Source of the DNA: Deltaproteobacteria bacterium | GTDB taxonomy: Bacteria; SAR324; NAC60-12 | Assembly: GCA_003541985.1 (NCBI GenBank) | Contig: DPLM01000257.1 | Location: 1-6,502, forward strand | DNA length: 6,502 nucleotides | Direction of reading: 5' to 3' | Shown: positions 1 through 5,933 of the stretch, in pieces | How positions within the stretch are numbered: position 1 is the first letter of the stretch | How the letters are laid out: every line of letters begins with the position of its first letter | Made by a program: the position numbers and the translations under genes | The notes under the pieces: model-generated | Told to the model about the DNA's origin: nothing | Seen by the model: the letters and a program-made list of their open reading frames with translations, nothing else | Databases searched by the model: none

Positions 1-4
1 AGAA

Positions 5-973
5 ATGATTTTCTCTGATCAAATCAAACATCCATTAGTGGATTATTTTGGATATTTATTACCTCAGACTTATATTGTTGAAAAGAAAAATTGGGGTTAT
101 CTCATTGTCCCTTGCATCATAGTAATCAATAATTTTGGGGTCGATTTTAGCTCAGGAAATGATTTTCTAAGCTCTTTGTACAGGAGCCTCTCTATTGGAA
201 CTTATTTTGGATTGGGGAATTTTATTGCTTTTGGAATCATATTATATCAATTGATTCTGCGAAGAAAACAACTTCAGAGCGTACGGCTAAGGGAGCTTTG
301 GATGATGGCGTTTATTGGGTTCACTTTGGGTCATGGACTAGCATACTTCGGAAACAAATGGGGACTTTTTATATGGGAAAGTGACGTCACTTTGCTATTA
401 GTTCTTGATTACTATATTCGAACAATTCCAATCTGGTTTTTGGTATGTTTGGTAGTTTTTAGCTTGTTAGCAAAAAAATATCTGGATCAAGAACTTGAAC
501 AGATGGGAATGTTGAATCAGCAATTGAGCCAAAGTTTTAGTTCAAGAAATTCTGATTACGAAAAACAAACTGAGACTCTAGGCTCCGTTGAGTCTTCATT
601 AGAATTAAGTGTATCAGGAGCTAGGATTCCAATTAGAGACATTAGCCACATTACAGCAGAAGAACACTATTGCCGAATTTTCGTAAAACAAAACAGTAAC
701 GTACTACAATAATTTTCAGTGAAATCGACCCTCAAGAGCCTATTGAGTCAACTCCCAGATGATAGATTCTTCCATATACATCGCTCCCATGTGGTTAATT
801 TAGAGTTTATTACTGGTATCGAAAAAAATCACAGAACTTACCAAGTTTTTTTAAGTGACAGACAAAATATCTTACCTTTGAGTCGTCATCGAATCTCTGA
901 AGTTTTTCCCAAGATTGAAACATATTTGAGTATTAAACGTAGAAAAAATAATATCCGTCAAGAGACTGGTTGA
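5..973 (+). pseudogene. Membrane-anchored LytTR-domain transcriptional regulator, interrupted by an in-frame stop
   Basis: The first segment (5-712, 235 residues) has about four hydrophobic segments (near residues 29-46, 63-85, 98-116 and 142-161), then a polar, possibly coiled linker (162-200), then the start of a LytTR DNA-binding domain (IPIRDISHITAEEHYCRIFV, residues 210-229). A TAA at 710-712 ends it. The same frame resumes at once and completes the domain: a basic STLKSLLSQLPDDRFFHIHR stretch, then SHVVNL, ending at TGA 971-973. Read through the stop, the product is about 322 residues, normal for membrane LytTR regulators. LytTR domains bind direct repeats in promoters; the membrane part presumably senses a signal. 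The stop sits between the first strands and the recognition half, so neither piece should bind DNA. No frameshift is needed: one base change (for example CAA to TAA) explains it. The second piece could initiate at GTG 719, but no Shine-Dalgarno is visible. Only four bases precede ATG 5, so the true start may lie outside. Target and partner genes are not visible. Confidence 0.8.
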
Positions 974-1602
974 GGGTTTTAAGAGGTTATTTATCTTCGG
1001 TTACTAGTTAAAATAAAAAAGTTAAATAATTATTTATCAATAGGCTTGATCTAAATGTTTTTGGAATGGAATCTATGTAATCAATAAACTGATCCAGGAC
1101 TCTTGAACCACTTCCGTTAGAATTTGATGAAACTACCTGGTACTATTGACGATATTGCTGTAACTGAAAATTCTCAACCTGCTGAAGCTGTTAAAGTTAA
1201 ATTTAATCATCTAATTATTTTTAATCATCTGTCCGAATCAGTAGAAAATTAAAGGTTCTTTTGTCTCACATCACTATTTATCATCGACAAAAATAATTTA
1301 TTTAAAGGATAAAATAAAAATTGAAACCAAAATCGAAAAATTCTTGCATCTAAATGGTTGTGAAATTACTGTAAATGGACTTCTTGAACTATTATTTATG
1401 ACTTACAAAATTTACTATAAAAAACTGATTTTTTTCAAAATATGCAACTCTTTTTAAACAAAATTCTAATACAAATTATGAAAATTAAATTTTTTGTAAT
1501 GAATCTTTTGAAAAAATTTACTATCTAGAAAGTCCTTAATTCTTACTCCCTCAACATATAAATTTTTACATTCAATAATTCCTATTTTCATTTCATAAAA
1601 CT
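974..1602. other. AT-rich interval without an intact gene
   Basis: This stretch is extremely AT-rich (10 G/C in the 60 bases 1381-1440), more so than the LytTR gene to its left. I see no intact gene, tRNA or rRNA. It holds a 14-bp AT palindrome at 1023-1036 (TAAATAATTATTTA), an 11-bp direct repeat TTTAATCATCT at 1202-1212 and 1220-1230, and the possible gene remnant listed separately (about 1127-1457). No convincing terminator follows the LytTR gene. From 1458 to 1602 I see nothing but low-complexity A/T sequence. Confidence 0.6.
1127..1457 (+). pseudogene. Possible decayed gene of unknown function, two overlapping frames
   Basis: ATG 1127 opens a 41-codon frame starting MKLPGTIDDIAVTENSQPAE and ending at TAA 1250-1252. 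A second frame is open from 1245 to TAA 1455-1457 (70 codons) with no proper start. It includes KIKIETKIEKFLHLNGCEIT followed by VNGLLELL. The two overlap by 8 bp, so one extra T near 1249-1250 would join them into a single product of about 110 residues. A 70-codon open frame is long for DNA this poor in G and C, and the residue mix looks protein-like. The first frame can be followed further upstream to ATG 1055, broken by TAA 1085 and TAG 1118. No Shine-Dalgarno precedes 1127. I do not recognise a family. It could equally be chance; I offer it because neighbouring genes show the same kind of damage. Confidence 0.25.
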
Positions 1603-1704
1603 GGTTTTCCATCTCCTAAAGTGAGCATACAATAATAGTGAACACTTGCTGACGAGGAGGCAATGATGGAACTACTAAAGACACTGAAGCTGACACGGTA
1701 TCAG
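1603..1704 (+). repeat. Leader-plus-start module, copy 1
   Basis: This block matches 1850-1949. The two share a 17-nt identical run (TCCATCTCCTAAAGTGA, 1608-1624 and 1855-1871), a 10-nt identical run (GAACACTTGC, 1640-1649 and 1888-1897), AGGAGG just before the start codon, and about 13 similar codons (MELLKTLKLTRYQ here, MHLLKSLKLVHYE there). Similarity stops after about 1704. The untranslated part is at least as well conserved as the coding part, which argues for a functional leader. The copies have diverged, so the duplication is not recent or the two came in separately. Confidence 0.75.
1613..1660 (+). promoter_or_regulatory. Candidate SD-sequestering leader hairpin, copy 1
   Basis: CTCCT at 1613-1617 is complementary to AGGAG at 1655-1659, the core of the Shine-Dalgarno sequence AGGAGG (1655-1660). 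Inside this pair, AAGTG (1619-1623) is complementary to CACTT (1643-1647). Folding would hide the ribosome binding site of the small frame at 1666. The same elements, with the same spacing within one base, occur at 1860-1906. Pairing is seen by eye; folding energy and function are inferred. Confidence 0.4.
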
Positions 1705-1833
1705 CGAAAAACCATAAACAGATTAGTGTGCGTACTGTTGCATTTCTTCCATAACTCTCACATTTCTAATGTGCCTCTCTCCATTACCTCCCCTTGCTTG
1801 GTATTTTTCGCATTCTCCTTTTCAAGCACCTAA
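1666..1833 (+). pseudogene. Truncated N-terminal fragment related to the DUF6641-like gene
   Basis: ATG 1666 follows AGGAGG (1655-1660) with 5-nt spacing; ATG 1663 is an alternative in the same frame. The start MELLKTLKLTRYQ matches MHLLKSLKLVHYE of the gene at 1911. After about residue 13 the frame becomes unrelated (LVCVLLHFFHNSHISN and onward) and ends at TAA 1831-1833, giving 55 residues. No RRxKLVAKLAEQ-like segment follows, so the family body is absent. I read it as the 5' end of a paralog cut off by deletion or by a recombination joint near 1705. It could instead be a short expressed peptide, since its ribosome binding site is strong. Confidence 0.5.
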
Positions 1834-1849
1834 AATCATTCAAATTTCC

Positions 1850-1949
1850 GGTTGTCCATCTCCTAAAGTGACCACAAGCTTGTATGCGAACACTTGCACT
1901 AGGAGGTGCTATGCATCTGCTGAAGTCACTCAAACTCGTCCACTACGAG
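1850..1949 (+). repeat. Leader-plus-start module, copy 2
   Basis: Second copy of the module at 1603-1704, with the same order of elements: GGTT, TCCATCTCCTAAAGTGA, a variable loop, GAACACTTGC, AGGAGG and a start codon. The variable loop here contains a perfect 10-bp palindrome, ACAAGCTTGT (1874-1883), which is absent from copy 1. Coding similarity runs to about codon 13 of the gene at 1911. Confidence 0.75.
1860..1906 (+). promoter_or_regulatory. Candidate SD-sequestering leader hairpin, copy 2
   Basis: CTCCT (1860-1864) and AGTG (1867-1870) are complementary in order to AGGAG (1901-1905) and CACT (1897-1900). This gives a 9-bp stem with a two-A bulge that contains the Shine-Dalgarno sequence AGGAGG (1901-1906). 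The palindrome ACAAGCTTGT (1874-1883) could form a small inner hairpin. An alternative inner pairing uses AAGTG (1866-1870) with CACTT (1891-1895), the pairing also available in copy 1. Such a structure would keep translation of the downstream gene low until opened by a ligand, protein, antisense RNA or temperature; none of these is shown by the sequence. Confidence 0.45.
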
Positions 1950-2378
1950 CACCCAATCCACCGTAATCCACACCTTCACCGCCGACACAAGCTGGTAGCC
2001 AAGCTGGCTGAACAGATACAGTTGGCACAGGACAGCGCGTATAAACCTACCAAAATCCAATACGTTGCTGACGGTGACGGCAACTTGACTCCCGTTCAAC
2101 GCAGTAAACGCCCGTCGTTGGTGGAGTACCAAAACGGATAGCACCGCCCAACTCACCATTCTTTATGGCAGTAAACCGCTCGAACAAAGGGTAAGAATAC
2201 TGTTGAAATAGCCAGTGAGTCAGAACTGGTTGGCACACTGGAGCAGATATCCACTGCTGTGGAGCAGAGAGAATTTGATGAATTGATTGAGCAGCAGGCA
2301 GCTTGGCGCAATTGTGTTAATACAATGCAGGCCAAGAAGTTGAAACAGTTTGGATTTGAGTGTGTGCAACGCCAGTGA
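1911..2378 (+). pseudogene. DUF6641-like protein, full length but with two compensating frameshifts
   Basis: ATG 1911 lies 4 nt after AGGAGG and starts MHLLKSLKL. The first frame continues through HRRHKLVAKLAEQIQLAQ (residues 23-40) and KRPS, then runs to TAG 2139-2141. Shifting by one base near 2118 gives WWSTKTDSTAQLTILYGSKP; shifting back near 2186-2191 (AAAGGG) gives GKNTVEIASESELVGTLEQI and continues to TGA 2376-2378, followed at once by TAG. Net length is 155 codons. Corrected, the order (MxxLKxLKL, RRxKLxxKLxEQIxLA, KRxxxWW, LxxxYGxKxLE, KGKNxxEVA) fits what I remember of DUF6641, a family of unknown function of about 150 residues often seen on phage or plasmid-like DNA. That assignment is from memory. 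The changes look like one inserted T and one lost base in a short run, so they could be true decay or sequencing error. The protein is basic near its N-terminus, with no signal peptide or membrane segment. Confidence 0.7.
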
Positions 2379-2391
2379 TAGCAGTTGCACA
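2363..2391 (+). terminator. Inverted repeat spanning the stop codon, possible weak terminator
   Basis: TGTGCAAC (2363-2370) and GTTGCACA (2384-2391) form a perfect 8-bp stem with a 13-nt loop that contains the tandem stop codons TGA TAG of the DUF6641-like gene. The bases after it (TTAAAAACTT) do not contain a T-run, so intrinsic termination is doubtful. The hairpin might stabilise the 3' end or be a remnant of an element boundary. Confidence 0.3.
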
Positions 2392-2454
2392 TTAAAAACT
2401 TAGCATATAGATGCTTACAAAATTATTTTCCTGCATACTTAGAAACAGCTTCGT

Positions 2455-2486
2455 TTGACTGTTTTTACGCACATCCAAATTACAAT
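2455..2486 (+). promoter_or_regulatory. Weak candidate promoter for the AICAR transformylase gene
   Basis: The 137 bp between the hairpin and ATG 2529 are AT-rich and hold no gene. TTGACT (2455-2460) resembles a -35 box and TACAAT (2481-2486) a -10 box, but the 20-bp spacing is longer than the usual 16-18. TATAAA (2486-2491) is another AT-rich candidate. No Shine-Dalgarno lies before ATG 2529. Confidence 0.25.
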
Positions 2487-2528
2487 ATAAATTACTGAAT
2501 TTGTTATTTTAAAATCTAAAAATTTGTT

Positions 2529-3725
2529 ATGGCCCTACAGCGTTTATATCACCCTCTGTTTCCTCTCAAGTATGGCTGTAATCCACATCAGCAACCAGCA
2601 GCCCTGCTATCAACAAGGCAATCTCCGTTACCGTTTGAGGTGCTTAATGGCCGACCAGGCTACATCAACCTCCTGGATGCCCTGAACGCCTGGCAGTTGG
2701 TTTGGGAGTTGGATCAGGCCCTGAACCTGCCTGCTGCAGCTTCCTTCAAGCACGCTAGCCCAGCGGGAGCCGCTGTTGGCACTCCACTTAGTGAGGTTCT
2801 TGAGGAAGTCTATGACTGCCAGGGTAAGGACCTGAGCGGGATGGCTGTAGCCTATCTACGGGCACGTAGTGCCGATCCCTTATCGTCTTTTGGTGACTTC
2901 ATCGCACTTAGTCGCAAGGTCGACCTTTCGACGGCAAAGATCATTCGTACCCAGGTTTCTGATGGACTGATTGCACCAGCGTTTGAGCCAGAGGCCTTGA
3001 AAATCCTGAAAGCCAAAAAGGGTGGTAGTTATTTGGTCTTACAGGCTGATCCTGAATATACAGCCCCAGATGAGGAATTTCGTGAAATCTATGGGGTGGT
3101 CTTTCAACAACAGCGAAATCATCTACTGCTGAACGCTGAGAACTTACTGGGGGAGCTCGTTACTGAAAACAAGAATCTACCCAACAACGCTCAAAGTGAT
3201 CTAGTACTTGCTGCGATCACGCTGAAGTACACGCAGTCCAATTCGGTTGGTTATGCACTGGATGGACAGATGATTGGCATTGGAGCAGGCCAGCAGAGCC
3301 GTATTGACTGTACGAAGCTCGCTGGACGCAAGGCTGATCTCTGGTTCCTGCGGCGACATCCCAAGGTGCGGTCCCTACCCTTTGCGGATGGAGTGAAAGC
3401 AGTGGACCGTACAAATGCGCGAGTAGCCTATATTGAAGGGGAAATGACGCCACCAGAAAAACAAGCATGGCTCCAGCTCTTCCATCAACCTCCCCCCTTG
3501 CTGGATTCTGAGCAAAAACAGGAATGGCTCACTCAGCTCCAGGGGGTGGCTCTCGCTTCTGACGCTTTCTTCCCTTTCCGAGACAACCTGGATCAGGCCT
3601 CTCGGCATGGTGTGAATTATGTGGTACAGCCCGGGGGAAGCAACCGGGACGAGCAGGTCATCACAGCCGCCAATGAGTATGGCATGACCATGGCCTTCTC
3701 CAAGATTCGGCTCTTCCATCATTGA
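2529..3725 (+). CDS. Stand-alone phosphoribosylaminoimidazolecarboxamide (AICAR) formyltransferase, eukaryote-like
   Basis: This cytosolic enzyme transfers a formyl group from 10-formyl-tetrahydrofolate to AICAR, giving FAICAR, the next-to-last step of IMP synthesis. The 398 residues correspond to the transformylase half of bifunctional PurH/ATIC; the N-terminal IMP cyclohydrolase half is absent, so cyclisation must be encoded elsewhere. Recognisable blocks are LKYGCNPHQQPA (13-24), LNGRPGYINLLDALNAWQLV (39-58), SFKHASPAGAAVG (72-84), VSDGLIAPAFEPEAL (143-157), KYTQSNSV (233-240), IGIGAGQQSRID, SDAFFPFRDN (344-353) and the terminal RLFHH. K74-H75 match the catalytic Lys-His of human ATIC, and N238 and D345 fall in the other conserved active-site blocks. 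The sequence resembles vertebrate ATIC more than E. coli PurH. ATG 2529 leaves about 12 residues before the conserved core, as expected, but has no visible Shine-Dalgarno. The gene converges on the helicase gene 12 bp away; no purine genes are adjacent. Confidence 0.93.
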   Translation: MALQRLYHPLFPLKYGCNPHQQPAALLSTRQSPLPFEVLNGRPGYINLLDALNAWQLVWELDQALNLPAAASFKHASPAGAAVGTPLSEVLEEVYDCQGKDLSGMAVAYLRARSADPLSSFGDFIALSRKVDLSTAKIIRTQVSDGLIAPAFEPEALKILKAKKGGSYLVLQADPEYTAPDEEFREIYGVVFQQQRNHLLLNAENLLGELVTENKNLPNNAQSDLVLAAITLKYTQSNSVGYALDGQMIGIGAGQQSRIDCTKLAGRKADLWFLRRHPKVRSLPFADGVKAVDRTNARVAYIEGEMTPPEKQAWLQLFHQPPPLLDSEQKQEWLTQLQGVALASDAFFPFRDNLDQASRHGVNYVVQPGGSNRDEQVITAANEYGMTMAFSKIRLFHH

Positions 3726-3737
3726 GTTTTAGCGAAT

Positions 3738-5144
3738 TCAGCAGATATCCAGAAAGTTCTGGAGGCGAGAGTTGGGCTGCAAACGATCGATTGCTCGGGT
3801 AGCTGCCACATAGATCATATTGACCTCTTCGGTGGCGAGTTCTTCTCGTGGCAAGGGACGTCCTTCACGTACCAGAACCGGGAAATCATCTGCTAGAAAC
3901 ACTTGGGCAAACTCCAACCCTTTTGCCTTGTGCACTGTAGAGAAGAGGACTTCGGCCTCCTCCTGGACAACTGACTGTTCCAGCATTTCCTCAACCAACT
4001 CTGGAATCATCCTCTGATGCTTTTCTACCAACCGACAGCGTCCAAGCCACTCAAAGTCCTCCACTTGAGTTGCGTAATCCCTTAGCGCCTCATAGGAACT
4101 AAAGGTCTTCAGATAAGAGTCTCGCACTTCTTTCTTCCGTCCTTCGAACAATTTCCAGGTTTCAGTGATCACAGGCAGCTGATAGCCCTGTACTCCACCG
4201 ACAAAGCCAAATTTGCGTAGTCCCAAGTATTGGGTGGCCTGGTCGAAAAGAGCTGCATTCGTGCGTGCCAGGTAGGCAAAAAGGCTGCCTTGCACCTTAC
4301 CAAGTTGATCAGTTTTCTCTGCACCTCGGATAGCATTAGATTCTGCTTTGAACTGACGTAGTACGCTTGTCGCAGCCTGTGCGATGGTAGGGCCGAAGCG
4401 AAAGGACTGGGTCAGGTAACGCGTGGCATTCACCGGTACTTTAGAGAGCACATCAATAGCCCCCCGAAACTGATAGATGGCCTGATGCGGATCTCCCACC
4501 ATGATCTTGGCACAAGTCTGTTGAAGCAGTAGTTGAGCTGTTACAGGGTTCGTGTCCTGAGCTTCATCCAGCAGAATGATGTGATAGGGCAGCTCGGGTT
4601 TTGAAAGCTGAAAAAGCTTGAGATAGCCATCATGCAGCATCGGTACTTCATGCTGTGGATCACTCATGCGCACCCACAACTCACGTGCTTGTTGCACAAA
4701 ATCTGGCAAATGCTTAGGACCAAAGTGAGTCCGAGCGATGGTTGGCACATGGGCGCTATGGAGTCGAGGATCGGCCGAGACAAGAAAATTCTGCAAAGTA
4801 TCAATCACAAAGCGAGCAACCTCGTGCTGGTCCAGGTTCAGCCAGTCCATCACTTGATTGGCACGTATCTGATTAACGAGCTTATGCCGAAATCGAAGCC
4901 CTTCACTACGCCAGGCCAACGAGTGGATTGTTCGACAATGTACGTTTGTCGGAAAACGCTGCTCAGCCTCCTGCTGGACAGACTTGTTAAAGGCCACATA
5001 AAGTAGCCTAAGGCTGGGGCGGGCTCGGGCGAATTGTTCAAGTACAGTGGTTTTGCCGGTTCCCGCAAAGGCTACTACCTTGAGGATTTCTCCGTGGCGT
5101 AAGGGAAAATCGACAATGTCCCGCTGTTCGGCGGTGAGTTCCAT
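3738..5144 (-). CDS. UvrD/Rep superfamily 1 DNA helicase, FBH1-like
   Basis: A 468-residue ATP-dependent helicase with all main superfamily 1 motifs: Q-motif LTAEQRDIV (Q7), Walker A AFAGTGKTT (25-33), motif Ia YVAFNKS (49-55), TIHSLAW (72-78), Walker B LLDEAQDTNP (191-200), motif III VGDPHQAIYQFRGA (216-229), motif IV QSFRFG (246-251), motif V STVHKAKGLEF (402-412) with LADDF shortly after, and motif VI NMIYVAATRA (442-451). YVAFNK, CRTIHSLA, STVHKAKGLE and LADDF are typical of the FBH1 (FBXO18) branch, whose eukaryotic members limit recombination by removing Rad51 and unwinding DNA. This protein is much shorter than UvrD and lacks an F-box. A repair or replication-fork role is inferred from the family. 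ATG 5144 puts the Q-motif at residue 3, which fits, but no clear Shine-Dalgarno precedes it. The 114 bp separating it from the MotB genes upstream (5145-5258) hold no evident gene or clear terminator, so read-through is possible. Confidence 0.9.
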   Translation of the reverse strand: MELTAEQRDIVDFPLRHGEILKVVAFAGTGKTTVLEQFARARPSLRLLYVAFNKSVQQEAEQRFPTNVHCRTIHSLAWRSEGLRFRHKLVNQIRANQVMDWLNLDQHEVARFVIDTLQNFLVSADPRLHSAHVPTIARTHFGPKHLPDFVQQARELWVRMSDPQHEVPMLHDGYLKLFQLSKPELPYHIILLDEAQDTNPVTAQLLLQQTCAKIMVGDPHQAIYQFRGAIDVLSKVPVNATRYLTQSFRFGPTIAQAATSVLRQFKAESNAIRGAEKTDQLGKVQGSLFAYLARTNAALFDQATQYLGLRKFGFVGGVQGYQLPVITETWKLFEGRKKEVRDSYLKTFSSYEALRDYATQVEDFEWLGRCRLVEKHQRMIPELVEEMLEQSVVQEEAEVLFSTVHKAKGLEFAQVFLADDFPVLVREGRPLPREELATEEVNMIYVAATRAIDRLQPNSRLQNFLDIC

Positions 5145-5258
5145 GCAGATTGAGCTTAGGAAGGCGTGACTGGCAGAGGAAACTTTGAAAAGCTTTACAG
5201 GCTAGCAGAAGAGAGCGGAGGTGCGAGTGAAAAAAGACAGGGGCGGGTTAGATTGTGT

Positions 5259-5906
5259 TTACTCTTCGACCGGCAGGATGATCAATTCTACTCGATTGTT
5301 GAGAACACGCTGAATTTCGGAGTCGTTGCGGAAACGAGGACGATTGGCCCCAAAGGCCTTAGCCGTCACCTTATCAGCTTCCAGGCCCGTTTCGATCAAG
5401 AATCTTGCAACTCGAGCCGCACGAGCGCCAGACAGCTCCCAGCCTGAAGACCATTTCGTCAGCGGGGTATTGTCGGTGTGGCCTTCAATCTGGATGGGAT
5501 TGGGCAGTAGGAAAAGCAATTGGGCAAAGCGCTGAAGTTCTTTACGAGCATCTGCTGTCAATTCGCTAGATTCTGGCTCGAAGAAGGCCTGGGCACTGAA
5601 GGAAACAACTACTCCACGAGCTTCTGCCGTTACATTTGTGCTATCGCCCAACTCAGTATTTTCAACATTCTTGGAGATTTGCTCCACCATGGAATCATTG
5701 CCCTCCCCCATGAATGGAGTACCCGCTGGCAAGGGCTTGAAACTCTCGGCAACACTCTTGAATTTCTCAATCTCATACTTGCACATTGAGAAGAGCAGAA
5801 TGAAGAAGCACAGCAGTAAGGTAACCAGATCTCCATACGTAAAGATCCAGCCATCTTTGAACTCCTCACAGACCGGACAATCTTCTTCATCAATTGGAAT
5901 ACCCAT
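5259..5906 (-). CDS. motB: Flagellar motor stator protein MotB (OmpA domain), second of a tandem pair
   Basis: A 215-residue MotB family protein. A short cytoplasmic N-terminus with CPVC (10-13) is followed by one membrane helix, WIFTYGDLVTLLLCFFILLF (20-39). D26 aligns with the ion-carrying Asp of MotB (D32 in E. coli, YADFMT context). SFKPLPAGTPF and the following stretch are the plug/linker region. The C-terminal OmpA-like peptidoglycan-binding domain has IEGHTDNTPL (140-149), WELSGARAARVARFL (156-170), and NNRVEL (203-208) near the end. With MotA it would form the ion channel that drives flagellar rotation, anchored to the cell wall. It starts 27 bp after the stop of the upstream paralog with only a weak GGA as ribosome binding site, so it is probably cotranscribed. 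MotA is not in the window and would be expected to the right. A gliding or other ExbBD/MotAB-type motor is an alternative to flagella. Confidence 0.9.
   Translation of the reverse strand: MGIPIDEEDCPVCEEFKDGWIFTYGDLVTLLLCFFILLFSMCKYEIEKFKSVAESFKPLPAGTPFMGEGNDSMVEQISKNVENTELGDSTNVTAEARGVVVSFSAQAFFEPESSELTADARKELQRFAQLLFLLPNPIQIEGHTDNTPLTKWSSGWELSGARAARVARFLIETGLEADKVTAKAFGANRPRFRNDSEIQRVLNNRVELIILPVEE
5787..5818. repeat. 32-nt identical segment shared by the two motB genes (copy in the downstream gene)
   Basis: These 32 bases are identical to 6471-6502 at a distance of 684 bp. On the minus strand they encode LLCFFILLFS of the membrane helix, with every synonymous position conserved. Flanking sequence on the lower-coordinate side differs at once. 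Confidence 0.85.
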
Positions 5907-5933
5907 GCAGTTCGTATCCGTTGTTTTAGGGAA

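Noticed and set aside
1..1460. Stop-codon reassignment as an explanation for the internal TAA and TAG codons on the left side
   Set aside because: Genes in the same window end at TAA and TGA in the expected places, and the other lesions are frameshifts, so ordinary decay or sequence error is simpler.
1759..1773. Small inverted repeat CACATT TCT AATGTG as a terminator of the truncated paralog
   Set aside because: Six-bp A/T-containing stem with no following T-run; short repeats like this are expected by chance in such DNA.
1769..1966. 65-codon + strand frame between the two leader copies
   Set aside because: It overlaps leader copy 2 and the start of the DUF6641-like gene in another frame, has no ribosome binding site and reads as low-complexity chance sequence.
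1926..2392. Three minus-strand frames opposite the DUF6641-like gene
   Set aside because: They are antisense to a sequence whose plus-strand reading makes a coherent protein, and none has a recognisable motif or a ribosome binding site.
974..2528. CRISPR array or insertion sequence
   Set aside because: The repeats present occur only twice, are diverged and contain a start codon and ribosome binding site. No transposase or terminal inverted repeats were seen.
3217..3722. Minus-strand frames of 83 and 115 codons opposite the AICAR transformylase
   Set aside because: They are shadows of a strongly conserved plus-strand gene with no protein features of their own.
3748..3763. Inverted repeat TCCAGAAAGTTCTGGA near the convergent gene ends, as a terminator
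   Set aside because: It lies inside the helicase coding sequence, the spacer is only 2 nt and there is no T-run on either strand.
5145..5258. Terminator or small gene between motB and the helicase
   Set aside because: A minus-strand T-run (opposite 5230-5235) follows GC-rich sequence, but no stem can be drawn before it, and no credible coding frame fits.
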